DNA of 64,000 nucleotides from Pseudoxanthomonas koreensis (lineage in GTDB: Bacteria; Pseudomonadota; Gammaproteobacteria; Xanthomonadales; Xanthomonadaceae): assembly GCF_010093225.1 (NCBI RefSeq), contig NZ_PDWM01000005.1, positions 47,121 through 111,120 of the forward strand, in the 5' to 3' direction. The notes under the pieces were generated by a model that was not told the DNA's origin, did not search any database, and saw only the letters and a program-made list of their open reading frames with translations. Of this stretch, positions 1 to 9,039 are shown one piece after another (position 1 is the stretch's first letter; the number at the start of each line of letters is the position of its first letter). The translations under genes were made by a program, and so were the position numbers.

Positions 1-49
1 CGCAGCGGGCCGCTGCACCGTCGGCCGCGCCGGCCCATCGAAGGACTCC

Positions 50-1405
50 ATGCTCCGCACCCATCCGCTCCCCGCCGACACCGATCTGCTCGCGCTGCAC
101 CGGTTGGCGCCGGCGCGCTGGCCGCTGCTGCTGGAGTCGGTGGCCTCCGGTACGGTGCACGGGCGCTGGGACCTGCTGCTGCGCACCGAGGGCAGCGGGC
201 TGCGGCTGGATGCGGACGGCGTCACCCGCGACCTGGACGGCGCGTTGCAGGCGGGGAGCTTCCTCGACGCACTCGATACGCGTTGGCGGCAGGCGCGCAT
301 CGACGTCGAAGAGCCGCGCTGGCCGTTCCGTGGCGGCTGGGCGCTGCTGCTGGACTACGAACTGGCGATGCAGGTCGAGCCGGTGCTGCGGCTGCCGCTG
401 CGCGCTGGTGGCCGCCCGCAGGCGCTGGCGCTGCGCTGCCCGGCGGCGGTGCTGCGCGACCGCGCGAGCGGCGAATGCGGGGCCCTGGCCGAGGACGGAC
501 ACGCGCACCTGCTGCCGGCGATCCTCGACGACATCGCCGCATCGCGGACATTGCCGCCGCTGCCGGCGTGGCAGCCGCCACGCGCGGTCGAGGAGGACGA
601 ACCGCAGCGCTTCCTCGATGGCGTGGAACGCATCCTCGATTACCTGCGCGCCGGCGACGTGTTCCAGGTCAACCTCTCGCGCGCCTGGCGCGCGCGCTTC
701 GACGCGCCGCTGGATCCGGCCGCGCTGTACGCACGCCTGCGCCAGGCCAACCCGGCGCCGTTCGCGGGCCTGTTCGCCGGCGACGGCTGGGCGGTGGCCA
801 GTTCCTCGCCGGAGCGGCTGGTCTCGGTGCGCGGACGCGTCGCCGAGACCCGGCCGATCGCCGGCACCCGCCCGCGCTTCGAAGGCGACGACGACGCGGC
901 GCGGATCCGCGAGCTGGTCGGCCATCCCAAGGAGCGCGCCGAGCACGTGATGCTGATCGACCTGGAGCGCAACGACCTGGGCCGGGTCTGCGCGCCGGGC
1001 AGCGTGCAGGTCGACGAGCTGATGACGGTGGAAAGCTATGCCCACGTCCACCACATCGTCAGCAACGTGCGCGGGATCCTGCGCGCGGACGCCACGCCGG
1101 GGCAGGTGATCGCCGCGGTATACCCGGGCGGGACCATCACCGGCTGCCCGAAGGTGCGCTGCATGCAGATCATCGCCGAGCTGGAGAACGTGCCGCGCGG
1201 CGCCTACACCGGCGCGATCGGCTGGCTCAACCGCGACGGCGACCTGGACCTGAACATCCTGATCCGCAGCGCGGAGGTGCAGGGCGACGAAGCCGTGTTC
1301 CGCACCGGCGCCGGGATCGTCGTCGACTCGGTGCCGGAACGCGAGCTGGACGAAACCCGCGCCAAGGCCCGCGGCCTGCTGCGCGCGCTGGAACGGCCGG
1401 CGTGA
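50..1405 (+). CDS. pabB: Aminodeoxychorismate synthase component I
   Basis: A 451-residue chorismate-binding enzyme that, with a glutamine amidotransferase partner, makes 4-amino-4-deoxychorismate for p-aminobenzoate and folate synthesis. The C-terminal half carries family hallmarks: GDVFQVNLS near residue 201, the ETRPIAGTRPR segment near 265 and the PGGTITGCPKV motif near 358. The N-terminal 150 residues are poorly conserved, as usual for PabB. The PIAGT context favours PabB over TrpE (which usually has PLAGT-type motifs in a longer protein) but is not proof. The ATG has an AAGGA Shine-Dalgarno 4 bases upstream. The usual neighbour pabC (lyase), often found just before mltG, is absent here; a REP pair separates this gene from mltG. 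Confidence 0.9.
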   Translation: MLRTHPLPADTDLLALHRLAPARWPLLLESVASGTVHGRWDLLLRTEGSGLRLDADGVTRDLDGALQAGSFLDALDTRWRQARIDVEEPRWPFRGGWALLLDYELAMQVEPVLRLPLRAGGRPQALALRCPAAVLRDRASGECGALAEDGHAHLLPAILDDIAASRTLPPLPAWQPPRAVEEDEPQRFLDGVERILDYLRAGDVFQVNLSRAWRARFDAPLDPAALYARLRQANPAPFAGLFAGDGWAVASSSPERLVSVRGRVAETRPIAGTRPRFEGDDDAARIRELVGHPKERAEHVMLIDLERNDLGRVCAPGSVQVDELMTVESYAHVHHIVSNVRGILRADATPGQVIAAVYPGGTITGCPKVRCMQIIAELENVPRGAYTGAIGWLNRDGDLDLNILIRSAEVQGDEAVFRTGAGIVVDSVPERELDETRAKARGLLRALERPA

Positions 1406-1444
1406 GCCCCGCACCGCCCCCGTCGCTGCGATGCAGGCCCCCAC

Positions 1445-1579
1445 TGTAGGAGCCCACTTCAGGGGGCGACCCGGAAGCATCCGCACACAGGTGCGTTCAA
1501 CGCGGCCGATCCGGAGATTCCGCGTTGGGCGCGGCATGACCAGGCGCTTTCGGGTCGCCCCCTGAAGTGGGCTCCTACA
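1445..1579. repeat. GTAG-type REP pair (BIME), copy 1
   Basis: Two head-to-head REP units. The left arm begins TGTAGGAGCCCACTTCAGG and continues into GGGCGACCC; the right arm is its reverse complement ending CTCCTACA. Each arm holds GTAG followed by a small GCCC/GGGC hairpin. The spacer carries an inner imperfect inverted repeat (GCGTTCAACGCG against GCGTTGGGCGCGG) around a CCGGAG centre. It fits the GTAG class of REPs described in Stenotrophomonas (SMAG), normally mobilised by a RAYT transposase; none is in this window. It fills most of the space between pabB and mltG. Confidence 0.9.
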
Positions 1580-1685
1580 ATTGCTGGCCATAACATGGCC
1601 GCGCGCCGCGGGGACGCGCCTACGGGGCGCAGGACGCCCGCCCCGCCGCGGTATGCTGGGCGGCAACGTATTCGAAGAGGTGGTC

Positions 1686-2789
1686 GTGGTTGCAGGACAC
1701 AAGGGCGCATTGCGCCGGGTACTGGTGGCGCTGTGCCTGCTGCTGCTCGCCGCGGCGGTGCTGGCGGGCTGGGGCTGGTCGCGCTACCAGCGCTTCGCCG
1801 ATGCGCCGCTGGCCAGCGGCGCGACCGCCGACAGCGTGCGGATCGAGCGTGGCGACGGCTTCGCCGGCGTGCTCGGCCGCCTGCGCGCGGCCGGCGTCGA
1901 TGCCGGCCACGACCTGGAGTGGCGCCTGCTGGCGCGGCAGATGGACGCCGCCGGCCGGCTCAAGGTCGGCGAGTACGCACTGTCACCGGAGCTGACCCCG
2001 CGCGAACTGCTGCAGCGCATGCGCGACGGACGCGTGCTCCAGTACCGGGTGACCCTGGTCGAGGGCTGGAACATCCGCCAGTTGCGCGCCGCGCTGGCCG
2101 CGGCCGACCCGCTTGAACACGAGACCGGCGACATGGACGACGCGGCGCTGATGGCCGCGCTCGGCCACCCGGGCCAGCACCCGGAAGGCCGCTTCCTGCC
2201 CGAGACCTACCTGTACCAGCGCGGCGACAGCGACCTGGACATCCTGCGCCGCGCCCACGCGGCGATGGAGCAGGCGCTGGCCCAGGCCTGGGAGGCGCGC
2301 GCGGCCGACGTGCCGTTGAAGTCGCCCGAGGAAGCACTGGTGCTGGCCTCGATCGTGGAGAAGGAAACCGGCCAGGCGCACGAGCGCGCGCAGATCGCCG
2401 GCGTGTTCGCCCGCCGCCTGCAGAAGGGCATGCTGCTGCAGACCGACCCGACCGTGATCTACGGCATGGGCAGCGCCTACGCCGGCAACATCCGCAAGCG
2501 CGACCTGACCACCGACACCCCGTACAACACCTACACCCGTGCCGGCCTGCCGCCCACGCCCATCGCCATGCCCGGCCGCGACGCGCTGCGCGCGGCGGTG
2601 GACCCGGCGCCGGGCGACGCGCTGTACTTCGTCTCGCGCAACGACGGCAGCCACGTGTTCTCGGCCACCTACGCCGAGCACAACGCCGCGGTCGACTGCC
2701 ACCAGCGCCGGCGCAACTGCCCGCCGGGCATGCAGGCGAAGCCTGCGGCCGCCGCCAGGCGCGACGGCGAAGCGGAGGCACCGCGATGA
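1686..2789 (+). CDS. mltG: Endolytic murein transglycosylase MltG
   Basis: A 367-residue YceG/MltG protein that cuts nascent glycan strands in the inner membrane and is thought to end glycan elongation. An N-terminal membrane anchor (about residues 9-27, rich in L and A) precedes a LysM-like region and the catalytic domain. That domain holds SIVEKETGQ with the conserved glutamate, the LQTDPTVIYG motif, YNTYTRAGLPPTPI and a C-terminal FSATYAEHN signature. I chose the GTG at 1686 because GAAGAGG lies 5 bases upstream; an in-frame ATG at 1653 lacks a Shine-Dalgarno. It overlaps tmk by four bases (ATGA) and heads the mltG-tmk-holB-pilZ operon known from Pseudomonas and Xanthomonas. Confidence 0.92.
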   Translation: MVAGHKGALRRVLVALCLLLLAAAVLAGWGWSRYQRFADAPLASGATADSVRIERGDGFAGVLGRLRAAGVDAGHDLEWRLLARQMDAAGRLKVGEYALSPELTPRELLQRMRDGRVLQYRVTLVEGWNIRQLRAALAAADPLEHETGDMDDAALMAALGHPGQHPEGRFLPETYLYQRGDSDLDILRRAHAAMEQALAQAWEARAADVPLKSPEEALVLASIVEKETGQAHERAQIAGVFARRLQKGMLLQTDPTVIYGMGSAYAGNIRKRDLTTDTPYNTYTRAGLPPTPIAMPGRDALRAAVDPAPGDALYFVSRNDGSHVFSATYAEHNAAVDCHQRRRNCPPGMQAKPAAAARRDGEAEAPR

Positions 2790-3475
2790 GCGCCGCGATC
2801 CTGGCCCACCCGCGTTTCATCAGCCTGGAAGGCGGCGAGGGCGCCGGCAAGAGCACCGCGATCGCCTCGCTGCGCGACACCCTGCAGCGGCGCGGCCACG
2901 AAGTGGTGCTGACCCGCGACCCCGGCGGCACGCCGCTGGCCGAGAAGATCCGCGCGCTGATCCTCGACAACCGCCAGACCCTGCGCGGCGAGGGCGCCGA
3001 GGACGAACCGCTGTCGGCCGAGGCCGAGCTGCTGCTGGTGTTCGCCGCGCGCGCCCAACACGTGCGCGAAGTGGTGCGCCCGGCGCTGCAGCGCGGCGCC
3101 TTCGTGGTCAGCGACCGCTTCACCGATTCGAGCTACGCCTACCAGGGCGATGGCCGCGGCCTGGATCCGGCCTGGATCGCCGAGCTGGAACGGCGCGCGG
3201 TCGGCCTGCGCCCGGGCCTGACCCTGCTGCTGGACCTGGACGTGCGCGAAGGCCGCGCCCGCACCAGCGGCCGCGACCTGGGGCCGGACCGGATCGAAAG
3301 CGAGCAGGACGAGTTCTTCGAGCGCGTGCGCGCCGGTTTCCGCCGCCGCGCCGCGGCCGAGCCGGAACGCTTCCGCGTGATCGACGCCGCGCGCCCGCCG
3401 GGCGAGGTGGGCGCGGCGGTCGCCGCCGCGCTGGAAGCCTGGCTGGACGCGGCGTGCCGGGAGCCGGCGCGGTGA
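2786..3475 (+). CDS. tmk: Thymidylate kinase
   Basis: A 229-residue dTMP kinase making dTDP for DNA synthesis. Visible motifs are the P-loop EGGEGAGKST near residue 13, the TRDPGGTPLAEKIR substrate motif near 37 and the DRFTDSSYAYQGDGRGLD signature near 110. A LID segment with arginines follows (REGRARTSGRD). A slightly long insert (RGEGAEDEPLSAEAE) lies between the DPGG region and the helix before the signature. The start ATG overlaps the mltG stop, and its TGA overlaps the GTG start of holB, so translation of the operon is probably coupled. Confidence 0.95.
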   Translation: MSAAILAHPRFISLEGGEGAGKSTAIASLRDTLQRRGHEVVLTRDPGGTPLAEKIRALILDNRQTLRGEGAEDEPLSAEAELLLVFAARAQHVREVVRPALQRGAFVVSDRFTDSSYAYQGDGRGLDPAWIAELERRAVGLRPGLTLLLDLDVREGRARTSGRDLGPDRIESEQDEFFERVRAGFRRRAAAEPERFRVIDAARPPGEVGAAVAAALEAWLDAACREPAR

Positions 3476-4530
3476 CCACCGTGCTGGCGCCGTGGCAGCA
3501 GCGGGTGTTCGAGCAGGCGGTGGCCGCGCTGGATGCCGGCCGCATGGGCCACGCGCTGCTGTTCTGCGGCCCGGCCGGGCTGGGCAAGCGCGCCGTGGCC
3601 GAGGCCCTGGCCGGCTATGTCCTGTGCCAGGCGCCGGCGGCACCGGGGCAGCGCTGCGGCCAGTGCCGCAGTTGCCAGTTGTTCGCCGCGCGCTCGCAGC
3701 GCGAGCCGCTGGAAACCCGGCCGGACGGTTCGCCGGCCCAGCCGGAGGGCCACAGCGCGCACCCGGACCTGCTGCTGGTCGGCTACGAATGGCGGCTCAG
3801 GCCCGGCCCGCCGCGGATGCGCACCGAGATCGTGATCGACCAGATCCGCGAACTGTCCGAACGGCTGGAGATGTCGGCGGAATTCGGCCGGCGCGTGGCC
3901 CTGGTCGAGCCGGCCGACGCGGTGAACAACGCCGCCTGGAACGCGGTCCTCAAGACCCTGGAGGAGCCACTGCCGGGGCGCTACCTGTGGCTGGTCGCCT
4001 CGCAGCCGGCACGCCTGCCGGCGACCATCCGCAGCCGCTGCCAGCGGCTGGAGTTCCGCCTGCCGCCGCGCGCCGAGGCGCCGGCCTGGCTGCAGGCGCG
4101 CGGGCCCGCGGCCGCCGCCGCGGAGGAAGCGCTGGACGCGGCGCGCGGCAACCCCGGCCTGGCCGCGGAATGGCTGCGCGGCGAAGGCCTGGCCCTGCAC
4201 CGCGAGGTCGCCGCCGACCTGGAGGCGCTCGAGTCCGGCCGCGCCGATCCGCTGGAGGCGGCGCTGCGCTGGGCCGGCGACGAACAGGCCAGCGAGCGCC
4301 TGCGCCATGCCGCCGAACATGCGATCGAACGCGCGCGTGCGCTGGCCGGGGCGGCCGGCTTGACCGATCCGGAGCGATTGCACAAGCTGGCGGCCTGGTT
4401 CGACGCCGCCAACCGTGCCCGCGAGCTGCTGCGCAGCACGGTGCGCGCCGACCTGGTGATGGCGGACCTCCTGCTGGCCTGGCGCGACGACGCGCGGGCG
4501 CAGGTGGCGGGCAAAAGGGAGAACCGATGA
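3472..4530 (+). CDS. holB: DNA polymerase III subunit delta'
   Basis: A 352-residue clamp-loader subunit. The AAA+ domain shows the P-loop-like FCGPAGLGKRAV near residue 32, then a four-cysteine zinc module within CQAPAAPGQRCGQCRSCQ. Further on are EIVIDQIRELSE, the AVNNAAWNAVLKTLEEP box and PATIRSRCQRLEF, all typical of delta'. The GTG start overlaps the tmk stop as GTGA; the open frame continues upstream, but that part is antisense-like shadow over tmk. It ends in an ATGA overlap with pilZ. Confidence 0.93.
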   Translation: MTTVLAPWQQRVFEQAVAALDAGRMGHALLFCGPAGLGKRAVAEALAGYVLCQAPAAPGQRCGQCRSCQLFAARSQREPLETRPDGSPAQPEGHSAHPDLLLVGYEWRLRPGPPRMRTEIVIDQIRELSERLEMSAEFGRRVALVEPADAVNNAAWNAVLKTLEEPLPGRYLWLVASQPARLPATIRSRCQRLEFRLPPRAEAPAWLQARGPAAAAAEEALDAARGNPGLAAEWLRGEGLALHREVAADLEALESGRADPLEAALRWAGDEQASERLRHAAEHAIERARALAGAAGLTDPERLHKLAAWFDAANRARELLRSTVRADLVMADLLLAWRDDARAQVAGKRENR

Positions 4531-4880
4531 GTGCTGCGAGCGGACGCCAGGGCATCCTGTCACTGGCGGTGAAGGACAAGGCGGCGCTGTACAACGCGTA
4601 CATGCCGTATATCCGCCACGGCGGCATCTTCGTGCCGACGCCCAAGCGCTATTTCCTCGGCGACGAGGTGTTCCTGCTGCTGACCCTGCCCGATTCCAGC
4701 GACCGCCTGCCGATCGCCGGCAAGGTGGTGTGGGTGACCCCGGCCGGCGCGCAGGGCAACCGCAACGCCGGCATCGGCGTGCAGTTCCCCGAGGGGGCCG
4801 AGGGCGAGATGGTCAAGGGCCGGATCGAGACCCTGCTGGCCGGCACCCTCAACGCCGACAAGCCGACCCAGACCATGTGA
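4527..4880 (+). CDS. pilZ: Type IV pilus assembly PilZ-domain protein
   Basis: A 117-residue protein made of one PilZ domain, matching in size and position the founding PilZ protein of Pseudomonas and Xanthomonas, which is needed for type IV pilus biogenesis with PilB and FimX. The core strands GGIFVPTPKRYFLGDEVFLLL and GIGVQFPE are clear. The N-terminal RxxxR and (D/N)xSxxG c-di-GMP-binding motifs are not present, as in other founding-type PilZ proteins, so direct c-di-GMP binding is unlikely (inference). It is the last gene of the mltG operon, with an ATGA overlap to holB. Confidence 0.9.
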   Translation: MSAASGRQGILSLAVKDKAALYNAYMPYIRHGGIFVPTPKRYFLGDEVFLLLTLPDSSDRLPIAGKVVWVTPAGAQGNRNAGIGVQFPEGAEGEMVKGRIETLLAGTLNADKPTQTM

Positions 4881-4942
4881 GTGCCAATGCCGGCCGCGGC
4901 CGGCATGGCAGACTTGGCCCGGACGATTCCGGGAGGGGCGCG

Positions 4943-6004
4943 ATGCGGATTCCGAGCTTGCTGCCCGGCCTGTTGGCCGCGGCGTTCGCCTGCACGGCGG
5001 TCGCCGCCGCGCCGCTGGCCGCGAGCGGCGACGTGCCGTCGCGGCTGCGGCTGGAGAGCGCGAAGCTGCAGCTGGAGGTTTCGCCGCGGCTGGGCGGACG
5101 CGTGCTGCATTTCTCGCTGCCCGGCGCGCCCAATCTGCTGCGCACCGGCGAGGCGCTGCATTCGCAGCCGGAGCCTGCGGTGGAAGCGGATGGCGCGAAC
5201 ATCGGCTACCTGGGCCACGAGACCTGGGTCGGCCCGCAGTCGGCGTGGTGGAGCGACCAGGCGGTCAACCCGGCGCGACGCAAGGCCGCCGCGCCGTGGC
5301 CGCCGGACCCGTGGCTGGCGCACGCGCCGGCGAAGGTGCTCGCGCACGACGGCAGCCGGCTGCTGCTGCAGGGCGCGGCCAGCCCGGTCAGCGGCGTCCA
5401 GCTGACCCAGTCCTTCGCGATCGCGCCCGACCGCCCCGGCACCGCCGAGCTGGCGGTGGAGATGCGCAACATCCGCAAGCGGCCGGTATCGCACGACATC
5501 TGGTTCAACACCCGGGTCGCGCCGGAGACGCGCGTCTACGTGCCGGTGGCCGCCGATGGCAGCGGGGTGCGGGTGCGTTCGGACACCGGTGACGGCTTCG
5601 ACGGACTGATCAGCAGCACCGCCGACGGCCTGTTCTCGCTGGAACTGCTGCCGCCGGGCGAGGGCCTGCACGGCCGCCGCGGCAAGGTGTTCATCCAGCC
5701 GCGCGCCGGCTGGATCGCCGGCTTCGCCGCCGGGCAGGCGTTCGTGATCCACTTCGAACCCCAGGCGGCGGAGGCGATCCACCCCGAGCACGGCCAGGTG
5801 GAGCTGTACCTGGCCTGGCGCCCACGCGAGGCGGACACCGGCGTGCTCGAGCTGGAGGTGCACGCGCCGTACCTGACGCTGGCGCCGGGCGAGGCGGCGA
5901 CCGCGCGCGAATGGTGGGTGGTGCGCCGCTACGACGGCCCCGACCGGCGCGACGCGCAGGTGGCCTTCCTGCAGCGGATGCTGGCGGAGGCGGGCGTCGA
6001 GTAG
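4943..6004 (+). CDS. Exported beta-sandwich protein, DUF4380-like
   Basis: A 353-residue protein with a signal peptide (cleavage probably after VAAA near residue 26). It resembles DUF4380/galactose-mutarotase-fold proteins: an early LGGRVLHFSLPG motif, HETWVGPQSAWW around residue 93 and many beta-strand repeats. The ATG has GGGAGGGG 5 bases upstream. It follows pilZ by 62 bases on the same strand and could be read from the same operon or its own promoter. The substrate is unknown; a carbohydrate-binding or epimerase-fold role is inference only. Confidence 0.65.
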   Translation: MRIPSLLPGLLAAAFACTAVAAAPLAASGDVPSRLRLESAKLQLEVSPRLGGRVLHFSLPGAPNLLRTGEALHSQPEPAVEADGANIGYLGHETWVGPQSAWWSDQAVNPARRKAAAPWPPDPWLAHAPAKVLAHDGSRLLLQGAASPVSGVQLTQSFAIAPDRPGTAELAVEMRNIRKRPVSHDIWFNTRVAPETRVYVPVAADGSGVRVRSDTGDGFDGLISSTADGLFSLELLPPGEGLHGRRGKVFIQPRAGWIAGFAAGQAFVIHFEPQAAEAIHPEHGQVELYLAWRPREADTGVLELEVHAPYLTLAPGEAATAREWWVVRRYDGPDRRDAQVAFLQRMLAEAGVE

Positions 6005-6035
6005 AGCGGGGTGCCGTTCCGCGGTGGGACGGGGA

Positions 6036-8111
6036 TTACTCCGGCGGCTGGCGCAGCAGCGGGTTGTCCCAGCCCGGGCGCGGGGCGAAGCGGTCGCCGT
6101 GTCGGACCTGCAGCGCCTTCAGCCGTTCAAGCAGCGCGTCGGCGCCGGTGGCGCGGATGTGCTGGATCGGGCCGCCGCGGAACGGGGCGAAGCCGGTGCC
6201 GAAGATCACCCCGGCATCGAGCAGGTCGGCGTCGGCGACCACGCCGTCGTGCAGGCACGCCACCGCCTCGTTGAGCAGCGGCAGGACCAGGCGGTCCTCC
6301 AGGTCGGATGGCGCCTGGTAGCCGGCGGGCGCTTCGGGCTTGACCGGGCGGCTGCCCTTTTCGCCCTGTTCCCACTTGTACAGGCCCTGGCCGTCCTTCT
6401 TGCCGCGCTTGCCGGGTTCCACCGAGGCCAGCGCCGCCGGCACCTGCAGGCCCAGGAAGGGCGACAGTTCGGCGCCCACGCCCTGGGCCACGTCCAGGCC
6501 GACGGTGTCGATCAGTTCGATCGGGCCCATCGGCATGCCGAACTTCACCGCGGCCTTGTCGATCACCACGCCCGGCACGCCCTCGGCGTACACGGTCGCC
6601 GCCTCGAGCATGTACGGGAACAGCACGCGGTTGACCAGGAAGCCGGGGGTGCCGGCGACCGGCACCGGGAACTTGTCCAGCGCCTTGCAGAACGCGGCCA
6701 GGCGGCGCACCGCCTCCGGGTCGAGGCGGTCGTGCTGGACGATCTCCACCAGCGGCATCAGCGCCACCGGGTTGAAGTAGTGCAGGCCGGCGAACCGCGC
6801 CGGCCGGGCGATGTGCTCGCGCAGTTCGTCCAGCGGGATCGAGGAAGTGTTGCTGGTGAGCAGCGCGTCGTCCTTCAGCCGCGGCTCGACCAGGTGGTAG
6901 AGGTCGCGCTTGGCTTCCGGGTTCTCGATGATCGCTTCGATCACCAGGTCCGCTTCGGCCACGCCGGTGCCGGCGAGGTCGCCCTTCAGGCGCGCGGCCA
7001 CGGCGGGGCGCTTGCCCTCGTCGCGGACCTTCTTCGCGAACAGCTCCTGCGCGCGGCCAAGCGCTCCGTCGATGAAGCGCTGCTCGCGGTCCTGCAGGGT
7101 CACCTCGAAGCCCTTGTAGGCCGACCATGCGGCGATGTCGCCGCCCATCACCCCGGCACCGACCACGTGCACGTGGCGGATGCCATGCTCCTTGCCGGCC
7201 AGGCCCTTGAGCCGCTCGGTGAGGAAGAAGATCCGGATCAGGTTGCGCGCGGTCGGCGTGCCGGCGAGCTTGACCACCGCGCGGCGCTCGGCGTCCAGCC
7301 GCGCCTGGATGCCGGCGCCGCCTGCGCGCTCCCAGGTCGAGACCAGCGCGAACGGGGCAGGGTACTGGTCCTTCTTCGCCTTGCGCGCGACCTGCCTGGC
7401 CATCTGCGGGGCGAGGATCTTCCGCGCCAGCCAGGTGTTGGTCGCCCAGCCCATGAAGCGCTGCCGGAAGGGCCGTTGCGTACCCTTCAGCGCGAGCGCG
7501 GCGGCCGCGTCCTCCAGCAGCGCCGGCTCGACCACCTTGTCGACCAGGCCGATGCCGCGCGCGGCCGATGCCGACAGCGTGCGCCCGGTCAGCATCATGT
7601 CCATCGCCGCCGGCGCGCCGACCAGGCGCGGCAGGCGCGCGCTGCCGCCCCAGCCCGGGAAGATGCCCAGCTTCACCTCGGGCAGGCCGATGCGGGTGGA
7701 AGGATCGCTGCTCGCGACCCGATAGTCGCAGGCCAGCGACAGCTCGGTGCCGCCGCCCATGCAGAAGCCGTGGATCGCCGACACCGTGCGGCAGGGCAGT
7801 TCGGCCACCTTCTGGAACACGGCCTGGCCGCGGCGGATGGCGTCGTTGACCGTGCCCTTGCGGTCGAATTCCTGGAATTCCTTCAGGTCCGCGCCGGCGA
7901 TGAAGCCCGACGCCTTGGCCGAACGGAACACCACGCCCTTCGGCGGGTCGATCGCCAGCCGTTCGACGATGTCGCCCAGCTCGATCAGCACGTCCTGGGA
8001 CAGTGCGTTGACCGGCGCGCCCTGGCGGTCCAGCGCCAGCACCACCACGCCGTCATCGCGCTGCGTGGCTTGCCAGTGGCTGAATCGCAGTCCGTCGAAC
8101 CCTGGGAGCAT
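6036..8111 (-). CDS. fadJ: Multifunctional fatty acid oxidation protein, FadJ type
   Basis: A 691-residue fusion of enoyl-CoA hydratase and L-3-hydroxyacyl-CoA dehydrogenase acting in the beta-oxidation cycle. The hydratase domain (about 1-190) has the oxyanion motif SGFIAGADLKEF and both catalytic glutamates, in GGGTELSLACDY and GLPEVKLGIFPG. The dehydrogenase domain starts near residue 320 with the NAD fingerprint VVGAGVMGGDIA, followed by NTSSIPLDEL and GLHYFNPVALMPLVEIV with the catalytic histidine. No thiolase gene sits beside it, unlike fadBA operons, so I favour the FadJ-like label. It converges with the preceding plus-strand gene, with 31 bases between stops. Confidence 0.88.
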   Translation of the reverse strand: MLPGFDGLRFSHWQATQRDDGVVVLALDRQGAPVNALSQDVLIELGDIVERLAIDPPKGVVFRSAKASGFIAGADLKEFQEFDRKGTVNDAIRRGQAVFQKVAELPCRTVSAIHGFCMGGGTELSLACDYRVASSDPSTRIGLPEVKLGIFPGWGGSARLPRLVGAPAAMDMMLTGRTLSASAARGIGLVDKVVEPALLEDAAAALALKGTQRPFRQRFMGWATNTWLARKILAPQMARQVARKAKKDQYPAPFALVSTWERAGGAGIQARLDAERRAVVKLAGTPTARNLIRIFFLTERLKGLAGKEHGIRHVHVVGAGVMGGDIAAWSAYKGFEVTLQDREQRFIDGALGRAQELFAKKVRDEGKRPAVAARLKGDLAGTGVAEADLVIEAIIENPEAKRDLYHLVEPRLKDDALLTSNTSSIPLDELREHIARPARFAGLHYFNPVALMPLVEIVQHDRLDPEAVRRLAAFCKALDKFPVPVAGTPGFLVNRVLFPYMLEAATVYAEGVPGVVIDKAAVKFGMPMGPIELIDTVGLDVAQGVGAELSPFLGLQVPAALASVEPGKRGKKDGQGLYKWEQGEKGSRPVKPEAPAGYQAPSDLEDRLVLPLLNEAVACLHDGVVADADLLDAGVIFGTGFAPFRGGPIQHIRATGADALLERLKALQVRHGDRFAPRPGWDNPLLRQPPE

Positions 8112-8341
8112 GGCCTGACCATCCGGTTGTGTATGGAAGGACCGCTATCATCCCGAGGTTGTTTCCGCGGCGTCAAATCCCATGGAAGGACTCATGGCGG
8201 TCGCGGACGGCGGCAGGGCCGACCATACTGGGTACGCGTTAAGGTCCTGCATGGCGCCTGCGGCCTTGCGGAGCCGGCGCCCCGGTGCCGCGGATCCGCC
8301 GCCAGCGACGCATCCCGTACAGCGGCGTTCCGCCCGCCGCT

Positions 8342-8368
8342 GAACTTTCCCGGGCAACGGCGGTCACA
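8342..8368 (+). promoter_or_regulatory. Sigma-E (RpoE) type promoter for rpoE
   Basis: GAACTT at 8342-8347 and TCACA at 8364-8368 are separated by 16 bases. This fits the ECF sigma-E consensus (GAACTT, 16 bases, TCnnA) and predicts autoregulation of rpoE. The expected start site is about 35 bases upstream of the rpoE ATG. The rest of the 298-base gap between fadJ and rpoE shows no gene I can support. Confidence 0.65.
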
Positions 8369-8409
8369 AGGGTCCGGAAACACCGGGCCGACATGGAGCA
8401 AGGCCCGGC

Positions 8410-9039
8410 ATGGCCGAAGGAACGCCGAAGGATCCGACCCAGGAGCTGGACCTCGAGCTGGTCCGCCGCGTGCAGCGTGGCGACAGCGCGGCCTTCGACC
8501 TGCTGGTGCGCAAGTACCAGCACCGGGTCACCGCGCTGATCGGGCGTTATGTCGCCGACTGGAGCGAGTGCCAGGACGTGGCGCAGGAAACGTTCCTGCG
8601 CGCGTACCGTGCCCTGGGCAATTTCCGCGGCGATGCCCAGTTCTATACCTGGTTGCACCGGATCGCAGTGAATACCGCCACGAACCACCTGGTCGCCCAC
8701 AACCGCCGTCCGCCCACGGACGACATCGACGCCAGCGACGCCGAGCAGTACGACCTCGGCGCGCGCCTGCGCGACACCGACACGCCCGAGCGCGAGGCCA
8801 TGCGCGAAGAGCTCGAACGCACGGTGATGAAGGCGGTGGACGCGCTGCCGGAAGAACTGCGGACCGCCATCACCCTGCGCGAGGTGGACGGCCTGAGCTA
8901 CGACGAGATCGCGCAGAAGATGGATTGCCCGATCGGAACGGTGCGTTCGCGCATCTTCCGTGCCCGCGAAGCGATCGATGCGGAACTCCGTCCGCTGCTC
9001 GATGTCCAAAGTGCGACCCGCGAACGAAACCGTCCATGA
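8410..9039 (+). CDS. rpoE: RNA polymerase sigma factor RpoE (AlgU type)
   Basis: A 209-residue ECF sigma factor for envelope stress. Region 2 is seen in AAFDLLVRKYQHRV and the CQDVAQETFLRAYRAL / FYTWLHRIAVNTATNHL segment (residues about 28-95). Region 4 is seen in LPEELRTAITLREVDGLSYDEIA and CPIGTVRSRIFRAREAI (about 138-190). It is preceded by a matching sigma-E promoter. It overlaps the anti-sigma gene by ATGA, so the two are probably translated in fixed ratio. Confidence 0.96.
   Translation: MAEGTPKDPTQELDLELVRRVQRGDSAAFDLLVRKYQHRVTALIGRYVADWSECQDVAQETFLRAYRALGNFRGDAQFYTWLHRIAVNTATNHLVAHNRRPPTDDIDASDAEQYDLGARLRDTDTPEREAMREELERTVMKAVDALPEELRTAITLREVDGLSYDEIAQKMDCPIGTVRSRIFRAREAIDAELRPLLDVQSATRERNRP

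Noticed and set aside
2539..4530. A longer holB product with a 311-residue N-terminal extension
   Set aside because: The extension is the shadow frame of mltG and tmk; the GTGA overlap at 3472 gives a normal-size delta' subunit.
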